A DNA stretch of 64,000 nucleotides from Wuchereria bancrofti (GCA_005281725.1 SSBO01000012.1:19543060-19607059), one strand, 5' to 3'. Positions 25,605 to 41,344 are shown, counted from the stretch's first letter. The notes: generated from the letters alone by a model not told the origin. Numbers and translations are program-made.

Positions 25605-27629
25605 ATTTTCAGAAAAATCTGGAGGATGTGAGTAATTTCGATGATGAATTCACAAAAGAAACACCGCGCTTTTCGTCAGCAAAGAATAAGCGACCCATTA
25701 CTGATGCTGATCAGATGCTCTTCAGAGATTTTGATTTTTCTTTGATTGGTTAATTAGAAATTCTTTTTTTCTCGGATTCATATTTTTGTATAGGACTAGC
25801 AAAGAGTGCCTTTTCTTCCTTATCATTCTTATTTTTCTTGTAATGATAAGGAAAAATAATGCGTGTCTAATTAAAGAAAAAAAATTTGTTTATTGTGTAA
25901 TTTCGAAAAATAATGATTCATTTCCTGTAAAAATCAAGCACTTCCTTTTTTTATTAGTTTATTGCATATACTTTCTTATAAATTTGATGACCAAAATTTC
26001 AAGAGTTAAGGATAACTATGTGTGGCTAGCACTATGTTTGACTTGAAAGCTTAAATTTAAATTTTTCGAGACAAATCCAAAAAAGGCGAAGTTATTTGGA
26101 GGCGATATTTTTTGTCTTTAAACATTTAGTTTTTTATTTGATTTCATCATTTTTCTTTATGTGTTTTTGCATTCGATGCCTGTTATTACACTCGTTTTTG
26201 CTGTTTATCTGTTCTTTTAGATTTTAGTGCAGTGGCAGTTTCTTGTTTTAGAATTTTTTCAAATATTAAATTTTTTCTTCAGTTATTGTTTTTGCCATAA
26301 ACTTAATCTTCAAATGCTAATACTCTAGGAAAGACTTAGAAATTTTGTCCTTGTTAACTATGTTTTAGTCTTATTTCTCGATTATATTTTTTCTACGAAA
26401 TTTTTTGAACGAAAATGTTGATAGAAACTTCATGTCTTATTCTGAGGAAAAAATTATGATTTAGTTTTTTCCGTTGGTTTTATTTCTATATAATAATGGT
26501 ATCACTTCAAAAGATTGTTTTCTAATCCCTTTTCTAATCTGCCTGTTGCTTGCAATTCTTGTTTCCTATGTCATCCAGGCCTGTGATGATATGTTGGCCG
26601 AACATAGCTTCTTTTCGAAGAAAAGAGAGACAAGATTACAAATCTCAATCCTATTTCCTTCAATGCCTTTCTGTTTACAGTTCTTTTATGAAGTTTTTAA
26701 ATTTTCATAAAAAACTAGCTCTGGCATTACAATGAAGGAAAGAAAACTTTATATACCTTTTTCTTTCACATATTTAAAATAGCAGTGATTTTACACTTTT
26801 CGAGACTGAGATAATGCAAAATATGTTGGTTACCTATTTCATATTCTGGAAATACTCTAAGCTATTGTCTTAATCCGGTCAGTTACGTACAAAACTCTCT
26901 TCATTATAAGTTTCACTCTTCAGAATTATACAGTGCTGGTTGCTAAACTAGGAAATGATTTTGCATTTCAAATTATTTTTCAACTATTATAATTTGCCCT
27001 CTATTGACGGTTTTTTATTTACATTCCGGTAATAGTAAAATGTTAAAATGGGTAAAATAATTAGGGATATTCATTCCTCTAGTGGCCTCTTTATCATTGA
27101 TTTTGATCAAGAAATTTTTATTATTTTAGTTAATTAATTGAGGGATAGGGCACTATTTCTTGAAAAATACCACAGTATTGATACGTTTTACTATTATTCG
27201 GGAATAACAGATTGTAAGTTTGTTTTAATTGACTAATGTATTTCCGTATTCTATTTTCTTAACTAATGAAATAAAAGGTTTGTATTAGTTCAGAATGATT
27301 GTCTGTTCGTTAACAGCACGAAGGTATACTGAAATTGTAGATGCAATCAGAACTAAGAATCAATTTATCAATACGGTGTTTGGAAAAGTTAAAAGATGCA
27401 CGTGATATATGCGTAAGCTGTCGTACGTGAGCTTTATATGTAACACGTTGTACGTAAGCTATTGATTATGATAAGATTTGAGAGGGATTTCTACAATACG
27501 AGGTATGTATGTTATACTATGTGGGGACTTCTGTAACATGTAATTGCGCAAGCAAAACTTTTATATTTTGTTTTCGTTAGTTAAAATTTAGGTATGACAA
27601 TTTTATTTATCTCAAGAGACATAGTGTTT
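25605..27629 (+). repeat. Duplicated segment, copy C (last exon plus ~1.9 kb 3' flank)
   Basis: This matches 29591-31617 along its whole length with small differences (for example a TGCAGTGG variant where other copies have TGAATGG). It stops at the N at 27630, just where the other copy continues into unique sequence. It includes a truncated left part of the inverted-repeat element seen complete at 31363-31823. Confidence 0.85.
25613..25753 (+). pseudogene. Extra copy of the last pkn-1 exon (AGC tail)
   Basis: The 141-base terminal exon, with its TTTTCAG acceptor and stop codon, appears here without any preceding kinase exon. The coding sequence looks identical to that at 23963-24103 and 29599-29739. 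It begins eight bases after the N at 25604. On its own it cannot make a kinase. It is either a fragment of a partial tandem duplication or an assembly remnant. Confidence 0.8.
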
Positions 27630-27729
27630 NGGATAAAAAAATAAAAAAGTAAGGCTGTATTGAGTGAATTTATAAGAAGCGCAAAATCAGCGTAGGTCCT
27701 CTAGAAAGAATATTAACCTAAGTTCTTAA

Positions 27730-29739
<2,010 letters not shown>

Positions 29740-31362
29740 TTAGAAATTCTTTTTTTCTCGGATTCATATTTTTGTATAGGACTAGCAAAGAGTGCCTTTT
29801 CTTCCTTATCATTCTTATTTTTCTTGTAATGATAAGGAAAAAGAATATGTGTCTAATTAAGGAAAAAAATTTGTTTATTGTGTAATTTCAAAAAGTAATG
29901 ATTCATTTCCTGTAAAAATCAAGCACTTCCTTTTTTTATTAGTTTATTGCATATACTTTCTTATAAATTTGATGACCAAAATTTCAAGAGTTAAGGATAA
30001 CTATGTGTGGCTAGCACTATGTTTGACTTGAAAGCTTAAATTTAAATTTTTCGAGACAATTCCAAAAAAGGCGAAGTTATTTGGAGGCGATATTTTAAAA
30101 TTGTCTTTAAACATCTAGTTTTTTGCTTGATTTCATCATTTTTCTTCATGTGTTTTTGCATTCGATGCCTGTTATTACACTCGTTTTTGCTGTTTATCTG
30201 TTCTTTTAGATTTTAGTGAATGGCAGTTTCTTGTTTTAGAATTTTTTCAAATATTAAATTATTTCTTCAGTTATTGTTTTTGCCATAAACTTAATCTTCA
30301 AATGCTAATACTCTAGAAAAGACTTAGAAATTTTGTCCTTGTTAACTATGTTTCAGTCTTATTTCTCGATTATATTTTTTCTACGAAATTTTTTTGAACG
30401 AAAATGTTGATAGAAACTTCATGTCTAATTCTGAGGAAAAAATTATGATTTAGTTTTTTCCGCTGGTTTTATTTCTATATAACAATGGTATTACTTCAAA
30501 AGATTGTTTTCTAACCCCTTTTCTAATCTGCCTGTTGCTTGCAATTCTTGTTTCCTATGTCATCCAGGCCTGTGATGATATGTTGGCTGAACATAGCTTC
30601 TTTTCGAAGAAAAGAGAGACAAGATTACAAATCTCAATCCTATTCCCTTCAATGCCTTTTTGTTTACAGTTCTTTTATGAAGTTTTTAAATTTTCATAAA
30701 AAACTAGCTCTGGCATTACAATGAAGAAAAGGAAACTTTACATACCTTTTTCTTTCACATATTTAAAATAGCAGTGATTTTACACTTTTCGAGACTATGA
30801 TAATGCAAAATATGTTGGTTACCTATTTCATATTCTGGAGATACTCTAAGCTATTGTCTTAATCCGGTCAGTTACGTACAAAACTCTCTCCATTATAAGT
30901 TTCACTCTTCAGAATTATGCAGTGCTGTTTGCTAACTAGGAAATGATTTTGCATTTCAAATTATTTTTCAACTATTGTAATTTGCCCTCTATTGACGGTT
31001 TTTTATTTACATTCCGGTAATAGTAAAATGTTAAAATGGGTAAAATAATTAGGGATATTCATTCCTCTAGTGGCCTCTTTATCATTGATTTTGATCAAGA
31101 AATTTTTATTATTTTAGTTAATTAATTGAGGGATAGGGCACTATTTCTTGAAAAATACCACAGTATTGATACGTTTTACTATTATTCGGGAATAACAGAT
31201 TGTAAGTTTGTTTTAATTGACTAATGTATTTCCGTATTCTATTTTCTTAACTAATGAAATAAAAGGTTTGTATTAGTTCAGAATGATTGTCTGTTCGTTA
31301 ACAGCACGAAGGTATACTGAAATTGTAGATGCAATCAGAACTAAGAATCAATTTATCAATAC

Positions 31363-31823
31363 GGTGTTTGGAAAAGTTAAAAGATGCACGTGATATATGC
31401 GTAAGCTGTCGTACGTGAGCTTTATATGTAACACGTTGTACGTAAGCTATTGATTATGATAAGATTTGAGAGGGATTTCTACAATACGAGGTATGTATGT
31501 TATACTATGTGGGGACTTCTGTAACATGTAATTGCGCAAGCAAAACTTTTATATTTTGTTTTCGTTAGTTAAAATTTAGGTATGACAATTTTATTTATCT
31601 CAAGAGACATAGTGTTTTAACTTATCAGATTTTTATGCAAAATATCAACCAAAAGTATTCAGAATAAAACATTTGTAGTAGTACAATTATTTTCTCAGTG
31701 GTAAGCTGTGCTATAAATTTTTGGCAGTCATTCTGACAAAGCGAACAAAAATGTCTTTAAATATTGCGCTAAGTACAATGTTTACGTATATATCACGTGC
31801 ATCTTTTAACTTTTCCAAACACC
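31363..31823. mobile_element. Candidate non-autonomous DNA element with 42-bp terminal inverted repeats
   Basis: The left end (31363-31404) starts GGTGTTTGGAAAAG; the reverse complement of 31782-31823 matches it at 41 of 42 positions. The interior of about 377 bases has no coding frame. Size and structure fit a MITE-like or foldback element. I see no clear target-site duplication, so the family is unknown. The left end is repeated from 27375, where copy C of the pkn-1 duplication is truncated. Confidence 0.55.
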
Positions 31824-31959
31824 TTATATATATTGTATATATGTCTTGCATCAATTGCTGTTCACATTGATACCAAAAATTAAATTTTTAGAGTTTTCGA
31901 GCTTCTTTTTCAGATTGTTATTTTTTGTGAAAAAGATGTTTTAGCAAGTCTTTTCAAGG

Positions 31960-32910
31960 ATGTCTACAGAAGATGAATCTATCAAGGAAGTTCAACCTTT
32001 ACGTAAAATTGGTTTAAAGGTTAAGTTTTATTAGAAGAACTTTGGGACTTTAGCTGTATAGTTATTTATTTCAATGGAATAGGAGGTAATGTAGGACAAA
32101 CAAAATAAAATTGTAATAATGGAATTGATCAAATGTTAATTTGATAGTTACGGTTGAATTTGTTGCGTGACCAATACTCTACAACCCTAAAATGCTATGC
32201 TATTTATTTTTCCTTCTCAAGTTTCCATCCCTTTCTTTACTTTTCTTTTAAATTAGCATTTACTTTTTTTTTATTTTTTGCATAGTCCAGGAAAAACTTC
32301 AAGCTGATCCCGGATTTCCAGTTACAGTTCTGTCAACAGCAGTTAACTTTACCCTGTCAAGTGTATTCTTTTACGGTGTTACAGGAAATCCACGTACTGG
32401 CATGTAAGCACTGAGCCTTTTTATATTAGAAAAAGATGGAAATTTGGTGTTTTTTATCGTTTTTGATTTCTTAGTAATATTTCAAAAATTTTTTAAATTA
32501 TCATAATTCTTGTGTCGCCCTTCTGTTGATCAATGCAATACTTTAATGATTATATATATTTTTAAAAAAAATTTTTGTAGAATATAAAATTTTTCGTAAA
32601 ATGAAGATGATCAAAAGAAGGAGGAATTATAAATATGGGACGTAACTAAATATGAAGTAATTTAAATAGGATTCATTATTACAGGCTTGCTGGTTTGATA
32701 TCAATTCCATTTTGTATTATAACAAATATCCTGGATACAGAAAAGGATTATAAAATATGGAAAGAAGCGGAAGGAATCAGAGCACGTGGTTTGCCGGAAA
32801 TATTAATTTCCAGGAGACCGAAATACGATTGGGATTATTATGAACCTTTACGAAAAGAAATCGAACGATTTTATAATTATGATACGGAAAACAAACAGGA
32901 AGTTAGCTAA
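31960..32910 (+). CDS. Small two-TM protein of unknown function, three exons
   Basis: Exons 31960-32019, 32291-32403 and 32685-32910 join in phase to about 132 aa. The start ATG lies one base after a TTTTCAAG acceptor, a typical trans-splicing arrangement. Exon 2 uses the second of two nearby AGs (CATAGTCCAG), which keeps phase 0 with the AAG|GTTAAG donor. The protein has a polar, acidic N-terminus, two hydrophobic segments (about 29-50 and 58-74), and a charged C-terminal half rich in Lys, Glu, Arg and Tyr (KDYKIWKEAEG..., RRPKYDWDYYEP). Size and layout resemble small mitochondrial or ER membrane proteins, but I cannot assign a family. AATAAA follows 35 bases after the stop. Confidence 0.7.
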
Positions 32911-32944
32911 TTGTTGTTTCAATATTTTTGATAAGCAATCCCAA

Positions 32945-32950
32945 AATAAA
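32945..32950 (+). terminator. Polyadenylation signal AATAAA
   Basis: Lies 35 bases after the stop codon at 32910 of the small two-TM gene. Confidence 0.55.
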
Positions 32951-33069
32951 ATCTTTGTGCCTGATTTTTGACCTTTTGCATTCGAATAAAACATATGAGC
33001 CAACATAGAACAGATAATACATGATGTATAAATTGTTTTAAATTTTAGACGAGACATGTTTGTTAACAA

Positions 33070-35237
33070 ACCATCAAAATAAAATTAAGTATGTAGGAAT
33101 TCCAAAAAATAGTGTGTTAGACGATTATGGATTTTACCTCATTGAAAATCTTACCTAATAGTTAATTGTATGGGCAAACTTAAGGAACGCATTTAAAAAG
33201 TTTCTAGGTTTAGGCTTACCGAAATTTAGCTTTAAAATTCTGATCATCCCAATGATATCTTCGATCGTTGTTATGGACTAAATGAAGTGCAAGCATTATT
33301 CCGAAAGCGGAGATCAGATAAGGTTTATGATCAGTCATAAATTCAAATATGAGTTATGAATTGCGATTATTTGCTCAAATAATAAATATTTCTGGAATTT
33401 ATGCTTGACCAATGCTGGATCAGGGATATAAGAACGTTTGAATGAATGAGGATTATTCATTATAAACTGAAAAAATTTCATCCAAATGTCATTTTATATT
33501 ATTCGATTTCTGCTTTTAAATTGTCATCTTGCCTAATTCTCATTTTAAAACTTGACCAAATTGCTTATTGATAAATATTATTTTGAAAATGATAAAATAA
33601 TTGATGATATTTTTGAAAAATGATGAGTCATTTCTTTGATCAACACGTCTGTCAGTTCTACATTTTATCAGGGGTGGGTTTTAATTATGTCATTAATTAT
33701 ACAATTTTTTACTTTTACATTATGTTGTAATGATAATAACCAATAATAATAATGATAACAGTAGTAATAATAATGATAATAATAATTCTAATAGATAATA
33801 ATAACAACAACAACAGTAATAACAATAATAAAATATTAACAATATTAGTAATAATTATTGCTATTGTAATTAATGATATTAAATAATAATATTAATAAAT
33901 GACATGAAACTGACATGAAATAACTCTCATAGTTAATTTCTTTTTTAATTTTGTTTAGGAATTTTTTATGAAAAGAAGAAATGCATAAATGAAACACAGA
34001 AATAGAAAAAAGAGGAATTAAATTCATCATAAAAGCTAAAAATAATTTGGCGACTTTTAAATTAACAAAAGATCGAAGAAAAATCAATTTATAACTGTTA
34101 TGAGTTTCTTACAGTTGTTTAATTGTAATCTTATTGTAGCGAACAAATATATAGTATTCGTATTTCTTTTTCCACTTATATTTCGTTTTATTTTGTATTA
34201 AGAAAAAAAAAAAACAAACGATTTGTTTGGGTATGAAATTGGATGAGATTCGAATCTGTTGACCTATTTCAGAAAATTTTTTTAAAAAATGTGTACTTTT
34301 TAAAACTATTTTCATTCTTTTCATTTGTTTATTGTTTCGTTTTGTTTCCTTTTTGCCAATTTGTCAATAATACGGATAGATCCATTTCATTTCTTGTTTA
34401 AAAAAAGAAAAAAGAAAAGAGAGAAAAAGAAAACGAAAACAGAAATAAGTGACAATTGTTCGTTTCGGTTCTCATTTAAATCAAAACGGAGAAATCTCTT
34501 TCGATTCATTTTTTCTTTTTTTTTTTTTATTCCATTTCTTTTTTCTTCAGGAGAAAAGGATATGCAAATCTTATCTCGTCTTTTTAAATTTTGACAATAA
34601 CTTTAACATTCAATTTTATTAGACATTTAACAATTTAATTGGTTGTTTTCCGCTTTTTTTCTGCTGTTGGAAAAATCATTTTTAAAACAAAAAATTTTCT
34701 TTTGCATTTTGTTTTCTTTGATTTTTAATGTCATTTATTTATTTTTTCACTCATCTATTGTTATTTTTGTGTCATTCCAGGAGAAATTGGATTTCAGAAG
34801 AAATGAAAAAAGGAAGGAAAACAGCAAAAGTGATAGAAAAGAAGGCCAGAAAAAAAACGATGAAACCGGTGATATGTATGTGTTTTAATCATTGAACTAA
34901 TTTAGTACTTAAATTCAGTTTTTGCGAAAAATAGGAAAGAACGAGGGCAAAGAGCAAAAGAGGAGTAGAAATATTTTTTTTTTTAAAAAAAACGACAGTG
35001 TAACCGGATTCAACTGCTGATCCAATTTAGTATTTAAACTCAATATTAATTTATAGTTTTTACATTTCAATTCTTAAATTATCATTTAAACAAAATTTTC
35101 AAGTGTCATAGTGTATTGACATATTTTTAAATTTCTTATTCAAATGTAACTTAGATTAAAATATTGGAAAAATTAAATTTATTAAACTAGCTATCTTCAA
35201 CTTTTCTATCCGATTCTGTTTTCTTTCATTTTTGCAG
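33070..35237. other. Intergenic A+T-rich DNA upstream of the collagen gene
   Basis: It contains an AAT/ATA-rich low-complexity tract at about 33725-33900 and several poly-T/poly-A blocks. A Lys/Glu-rich open segment at 34781-34888 follows a good TTCCAG acceptor and could be a 5' exon. Otherwise nothing supports a gene. Confidence 0.5.
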
Positions 35238-35243
35238 GAAAAA

Positions 35244-38200
35244 ATGCATCAGTATCGTTTACATGGCCCTGCTACTGTTGCAGCTTCCATATGCGGGATA
35301 GCATTCATTGTACTAATTGTAATATTTCCGGTAATCCTGAATGATATAGCACAAATGGAAGAAGAATTAACGTTACATCGTGATCAATATCAAACTTTAT
35401 CTAATACAATTTGGTATTATTTGATGCAAGAAAGTGATCAATTACGATTAACTCGTTCGGTACGACGAAATAGATCACAATGTAAGTTAGTAAATGCAAA
35501 ATTTCCTGATCATCCTTTTACTTATTATAATTTGAGATGAATAACTGATCGGAATATTTATTATTATCAAATTAAATCATTCAGTCAAATCGACTCTATC
35601 TTTTTCTTAATAAAATTAATTTTGAATTTTGATCAGTTTATAAATTTTTTACAGATGGCGATGGAGAAGAAAATGGTGATAGAAAAGGTATAGAAGAAGA
35701 AGGCAGAGATGGATATGGAGAGGAAGGAAATGGTGGAAGGAATGGACCTGAGAGTAAAAAGATACCAAACGGTGTGAAAGGTCAAAATGGTTGTCCACGT
35801 GGACCAACTGGGCCACCTGGTGAACCGGGTGAAAGAGGTTATAAAGTGTCCAATTATTATTCCTTTCTGGTAAACAGATAAAAGTGTAAGTTATTGAAAA
35901 AAAAAAAACTGAAGCATAAATCTTAGAAAATATTATATTAAATTTGTTAAAAAGTCAAAAAATCTATCAATAATTATATAGCACCTAACGACAACATTTC
36001 AGGAGAGAATGGGATGGACGGTCTACCTGGCAAGGAAGGTGTTGCAGGCATGTATGAAAGTCCGAAAGAAGGACCATGTGCACAGTGTCCACCAGGACGA
36101 CCTGGTTTACCAGGCTATAAGGGAAGAAGAGGACCACGTGGACCATTTGGCAAAAAAGGAGAGCCTGGAAAGCCTGGTAAACAAATTTTTCATTTCTTAG
36201 AAAAATCCAAAATTCATTTTACGGAATGGTTTATTTTTTCCAGCTATTATAGTGAACCATTTCAGGAGCCTATTATCTGTTCAGCTACTGTAGCCGACCG
36301 TTTCTCTTTGGGTACTGTAGTGGACAATTTCTATTGTATAGGAGTTTGATGATTCGAAAAAGGATTTTTGTGCCAAATTATTAAAAGTGAATTTTAAGGA
36401 CGTGATGGAGAGGCAGGCGAAGAAGGACCTGAAGGTGATGTTGGCCAAGCTGGGCCACAAGGACCTCCTGGTGAGAATGGTAAGTTAAGGTATATTCAAA
36501 GTAGAGCAAATTTTTTTACATGCTACATTTCGTTGTTTTTTTCGACATTGATTCTATGTGCGTATTATAAATTATTTTAATGAATTTGTGATGAAAAAGG
36601 TTAGTTTATTGGAATGAAATTTTGATTAATTTCGGACTTTTTGTTCAATTTTCTTATTCAGTATGTTAAAATGGTATTTTTTTCCAGGTGAACCCGGGCA
36701 AGATGGTTATCTGTATGCTCGTGGCCCACCTGGAAAAAAAGGCGATGCTGGACCACGAGGACCAGAAGGAGATCAAGGTCCACCTGGCGAACGAGGTGAT
36801 GAAGGTGAAATAGGTAATTATAAATTTGTTAATTTTTAGAAGAATTTTAATCGATCAAAAACACTTTGAAAAATGTCACTTCATTAAGGATTGGCTGGAG
36901 AACCTGGTCGTCCTGGACCAACAGGAGTAGAAGGACCAATGGGCATTTCTGGGCCAATCGGAGAACGGGGAAGAATGGGTATGTTATTTCAGATTCCAAT
37001 CATGTGATTATATGAATATCATATTTCTTTTCAATTGACTCGCAATTTCTTAGGTGCCGATGCTGAATATTGTCCTTGTCCGGTACGAAATGGTAAGGGA
37101 AATGGTGTCGGATATGATTTCAAGCAGCCATTGGATAAACTTAAAGAAGATGATAAAAGACCGGCAGATATTTACGGGAAAATTGAGCCAGAAAAGAAGT
37201 CCCAAGAGTTGACAAGAATTACCGATAATCCACCAGCGATACGCCCACAAAGTAGTAAATAATTATTCAATATATAAATGAGTAATTGTCATGTACTATG
37301 AGATGAAAATTCATCTCTTTATGCTCCAGAAAATTTTAAAAATTTTAATTAGTTTAAACAATTTTTTAATTAAAGCATTTTGGTTGATCAAAGTATTTTA
37401 ATTGATTAAAGAAAGACATGAATTACATTCATTCTAATATATAGAGAGTTATAACGGACACATCTTATGTTTCTCGAAATGAAAATCATTATTTGTTTTA
37501 ACAAATTAAATTAATTGAAGAAATTTTATAAGTTGCTTGAATTAATTATCTGAAAAGTTTATGGCATAAAATTTATTATTATCAATATTGATATTAACCT
37601 TTCTACATTGATATACGTTTAAAATTTCTTTCTAAATTATTTATCAAACTTTTTTATCCAATTTTTATAAATTCCATAAATTTATATTTTTTAATCCAAA
37701 TTGATTTATTATTAGAGCTGGAATGACATCGTATAAATAAGGAATAACCAGTAAAGTTAGCTAAATTTAAAATTAAAAAGGAAAAATTATTTAATCGTTG
37801 TTAAACTAAAATTTTTCATTTTGCATTTGGTAATATTCACAAAGAAACAAATTCATAAGGATTCATTTAGATTAATGAAATATCAAGTTAAAATTATTTT
37901 CGAATTCATATTTTAAATTGCAATTTTTGTTAGAACATTAGGACAGAGTAGGATTTTGTTTTTTTTTTTTTCATTCACACCTAAATTATTAGCTTTTGTT
38001 TTTCCAGGTGAAGAAGGTGAAACAATGGAAGAAGACACTTTTCCTGTCACTAAGGTAAGACTAGTAAATGTTAGCACATTAAAAATTGTGTCAATCTTTT
38101 TTTAAAAAAAAATAAAAGTTTAAAAAAATTTCAGTTACAAAAGTAAGGAATGTAAAATTTAATAATTACAGGAAAAACTGGATGAAACACAAACGATGCA

Positions 38201-38249
38201 ACCTTACAAGAAACTTGCATTGGCAACAAGTTTACGACGTCGACATTAA
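35244..38249 (+). CDS. Cuticle collagen
   Basis: Exons 35244-35481, 35655-35837, 36003-36176, 36399-36479, 36688-36813, 36889-36978, 37054-37254, 38008-38054 and 38172-38249 give about 405 aa. The ATG follows a TTTTGCAG acceptor by six bases (probable trans-splice site). The N-terminus carries the nematode cuticle-collagen domain: a signal-anchor TM (about 12-33), then a conserved helical region. A subtilisin-type cleavage site RSVRRNR sits near 71-77. Gly-X-Y tracts fill exons 2-6 (about 100-297), interrupted near cysteine motifs GCPRG and GPCAQCPPG; the last tract ends in EYCPCP. These cysteines are the usual interchain-crosslink sites. Almost every internal junction is phase 1 within a Gly codon, as expected for collagens. 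Exon 7 is also open to a TAA at 37262, so a form about 40 residues shorter is possible if its GTAAAT donor is not used. The long charged, non-collagenous C-terminus is unusual. The protein is secreted by hypodermis into the cuticle. Confidence 0.9.
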
Positions 38250-38349
38250 AGAAATTTTTTTAAAGCTCTTCAATGTTTGTTAGGTATTAAGAAAAAAGTT
38301 AAGGTAGCGTTTGAAACGAAAAGTTTTAATATGAAAATATTTTAACTTA

Positions 38350-38355
38350 AATAAA
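38350..38355 (+). terminator. Polyadenylation signal AATAAA
   Basis: Lies 100 bases after the collagen stop codon at 38249, supporting use of the distal C-terminal exons. Confidence 0.5.
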
Positions 38356-41344
38356 CTTTACTGATGCTGTAACTGAATACAATATTTTACATTGATGCTA
38401 TGTGGATCGAATACAGTATGGTTATATTTTTTACTGTGTTTTAATTAAATTAGATTTCAAACTTCATTAATACATATTAATTTAATGCGGCATAATTTTT
38501 TTACTACTTTTTCATATTTAAACCAAAAAAAAAAAACGAAATATTTGATAATATCAACAGCAATATTAACAGTCTATCAGAAATTATGCCCATATGTATT
38601 TGTATTTAAAATATCCAAAAAAAAAAAAATTCGTTGAAATTTAATTCTAACCAATCTTTTTTGAACATCTAAGAAATTTAAAATGATGGCAAAATTTTGA
38701 TTTCTTCCTTCAAGCTTGTGCAAATTTTCAAGTGCTCTTAAACTATTGAAACAAATAAGTAAAAAAAAATTGTAAATAAATCATTGTTTCCTTTTTTGAT
38801 ATAAATTTAACCAAGTATAAATTTTTTATGCCATTTGTAAGGCAATCAAAATATTGCATCATTGGAGGTAATTTCGTTATTGAAGGTAATTCTATCGAAG
38901 ATAATTAAGTAATTCAGCAGAATTTGTAAGTAATGAAATATCGTCTCATTAATTGTCTTATTCAATTATCAGTTAGAAGAATTAAATTCAAATCTTAGTA
39001 TATCTTTTGAATACCATTAAGATGCGTTGCAATAAGCTTATTTTAATTATGCCGAAAATTATAAAAGAAAAGAATTGCAAAAATGATGGTGAACTGAATT
39101 CCTTAACCGTATCCAAAATGATAATGTATCAACTTATCAAATTCTATTTGCTAAAATATGCAAATTGTTGAATAAATGATTGATAATCGAAAAGTTTACA
39201 GCATTTATCGAACATTTGGTTTATTTTTTGATAAAAACACGAAGTGCAAAGTCCATCCTATCAAATAACTATTGATGGCATAATCAAAAGAAGCATTTTA
39301 AGCTCTTTCTAAAATTAAGTAAATAATTACTTCTTTTCTTTCATCTATCAGATTAAAAAGTATTTTGGAAATTAGTTTTCGAAATTTTTGCAAATTTAAT
39401 GGACGACAATTAAAATAAAAATATTCAAATCATAATAATGCCAAGAAAGAGCAATCACTAAATGCATTACTATTATTGTTTCATTTGTTGGCAATTTTTT
39501 CCTAGAAAACTTTTTTTTCATATAATTTTATATAATAAATTTCAATTTTTGATATGATTTAATAATATATGTTATAAACAAAAAATTGTTGACATTAGGT
39601 AAACATCGAAAAAAAAAAATGTTTACCATACATTTCTTTTACTCCTTTTTTCGATTTTTTCTTTTATCTTTAAAAAAGACTTTCATTTTTTTCTCTCTGA
39701 AAAATAAGCGTCCTGTTTAAAGCCGTGAAAGTAAATATTAACTTGGATGAAATTAAAATGAATAAACAATAAGTGTTGTAAAGAAAAAAATTGTTTTAAC
39801 TGGCAAATTAATTTACAATCCTCTTTTTCCCAGTTTCGCATCATTTTTAATCATTATCATTATCAACAGATCAATGGATGATTGCGAAAAACAGAAGCTT
39901 TGATTCCCAAAAGCATTTTAAACTATGAAATCATAGTTATTTGTTACTACAGTGATTCATAATTATAGTGTAGCTATCGACCATAATGACAAATATTAAT
40001 ATATGAATTTCTTTTTCCTTTCCATTTGTTTAATTATTTATATTAAACCAAAATAAAAACCATAAATGCAAATTTTAGTTATTTCATTGTTTTTCCTAAC
40101 ATTTTTTACAAGTAAATTTAAGAATATATTATGGCTGATTCATTTGAATTTCAACAATAGTTTATCGGCATGATTAGTTCATTTGAAGTTCAGAAATGCT
40201 TCATTGGTTTGATTATTTAATGCGTTTGAATTTCAGCAATGCTAATTCAGTTCATTTCCTTTAAAACAGCTAATTAATTTATTAATTTAATTGGCTAATT
40301 AAAATTTTACGAATGTCTTTTCCAAGTGCTTGAACATTTATGATTACTGTCTACACAGAAAATTTATTCATTTCACTCTCTTTTTTTAAACTAATTAGCT
40401 GGTCATTCCATTTGTTTCAGAATTCTTATTCACTTTTAATTAATCCAAACAAATGCATAATGCTGCTATTAAAATTGATTTAAATTATAAATTTCGTTTC
40501 CCTTTTTTTTAATAAAATAAAATGAACGTTTTGCTTTTCTACTAAAAAACGAATGACTTTGAAGTTAAAAAATCATTGAATTTAAAAAAATTAATATTTA
40601 TGGCACAAAAGAAATGCGTGTGATCTGGAAAGAAAAAAGGAAAAAATTGAGATCAAAAAAGAAAGTATTTAAAAAATAAAAGTTACAGATGTGTACAGTA
40701 ATACCGATGACCATAGCAGTAAGAAGATTGAAAGAGTGATAACTACGACTGATAAGAAAATTTATCATTCAATGTCCAAAGATTTCTTCCATGTTTACTT
40801 TCTACTTTCATCCATTATTTCATTTCTTTTTTCGGTTTTACATGTAATAAAGTTCTAAAATATTATTTTTCTAAACAATAATAATTGATAATAATAATAA
40901 CAATGGTAAAAATAGTAACAGTAATATTTTATTATATGCTGAAACCAGCAATTTATATTAATGGCAGTATTTTAATTAACAATAATAAATTATTTAACAA
41001 TTGTGTTCTAATTAGGAAGGATATTTTAACTAATAATTTTGCTATTTTTGCATAATTTGGATTAAGAAAAGCGAAATAAAGGATTAAAAGGACAGAAAAA
41101 AGGGGAAATTATTATCCATCGTGGAAAAAATGTAATTATAGCGTTAATTTGTTTACAGAATTTAATAGAAAAGAGAAATGTTAATTTCAACCAAACAATA
41201 TTCAATAAACCTTCTCAAACAGTCTTAATTTCTGGCTTCCATTTCTACAGTAATTTTATTGAACAGTGTTATCTTCAAATTTCCGAGTTCAAATTACTTC
41301 ACTGAGTTATGTTCATTTTAGGATTTCCTTTCATGTCTAATTAA
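38356..41344. other. Intergenic A+T-rich DNA
   Basis: About 3 kb with no convincing exon or repeat family on either strand, apart from many homopolymer tracts. Confidence 0.5.
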
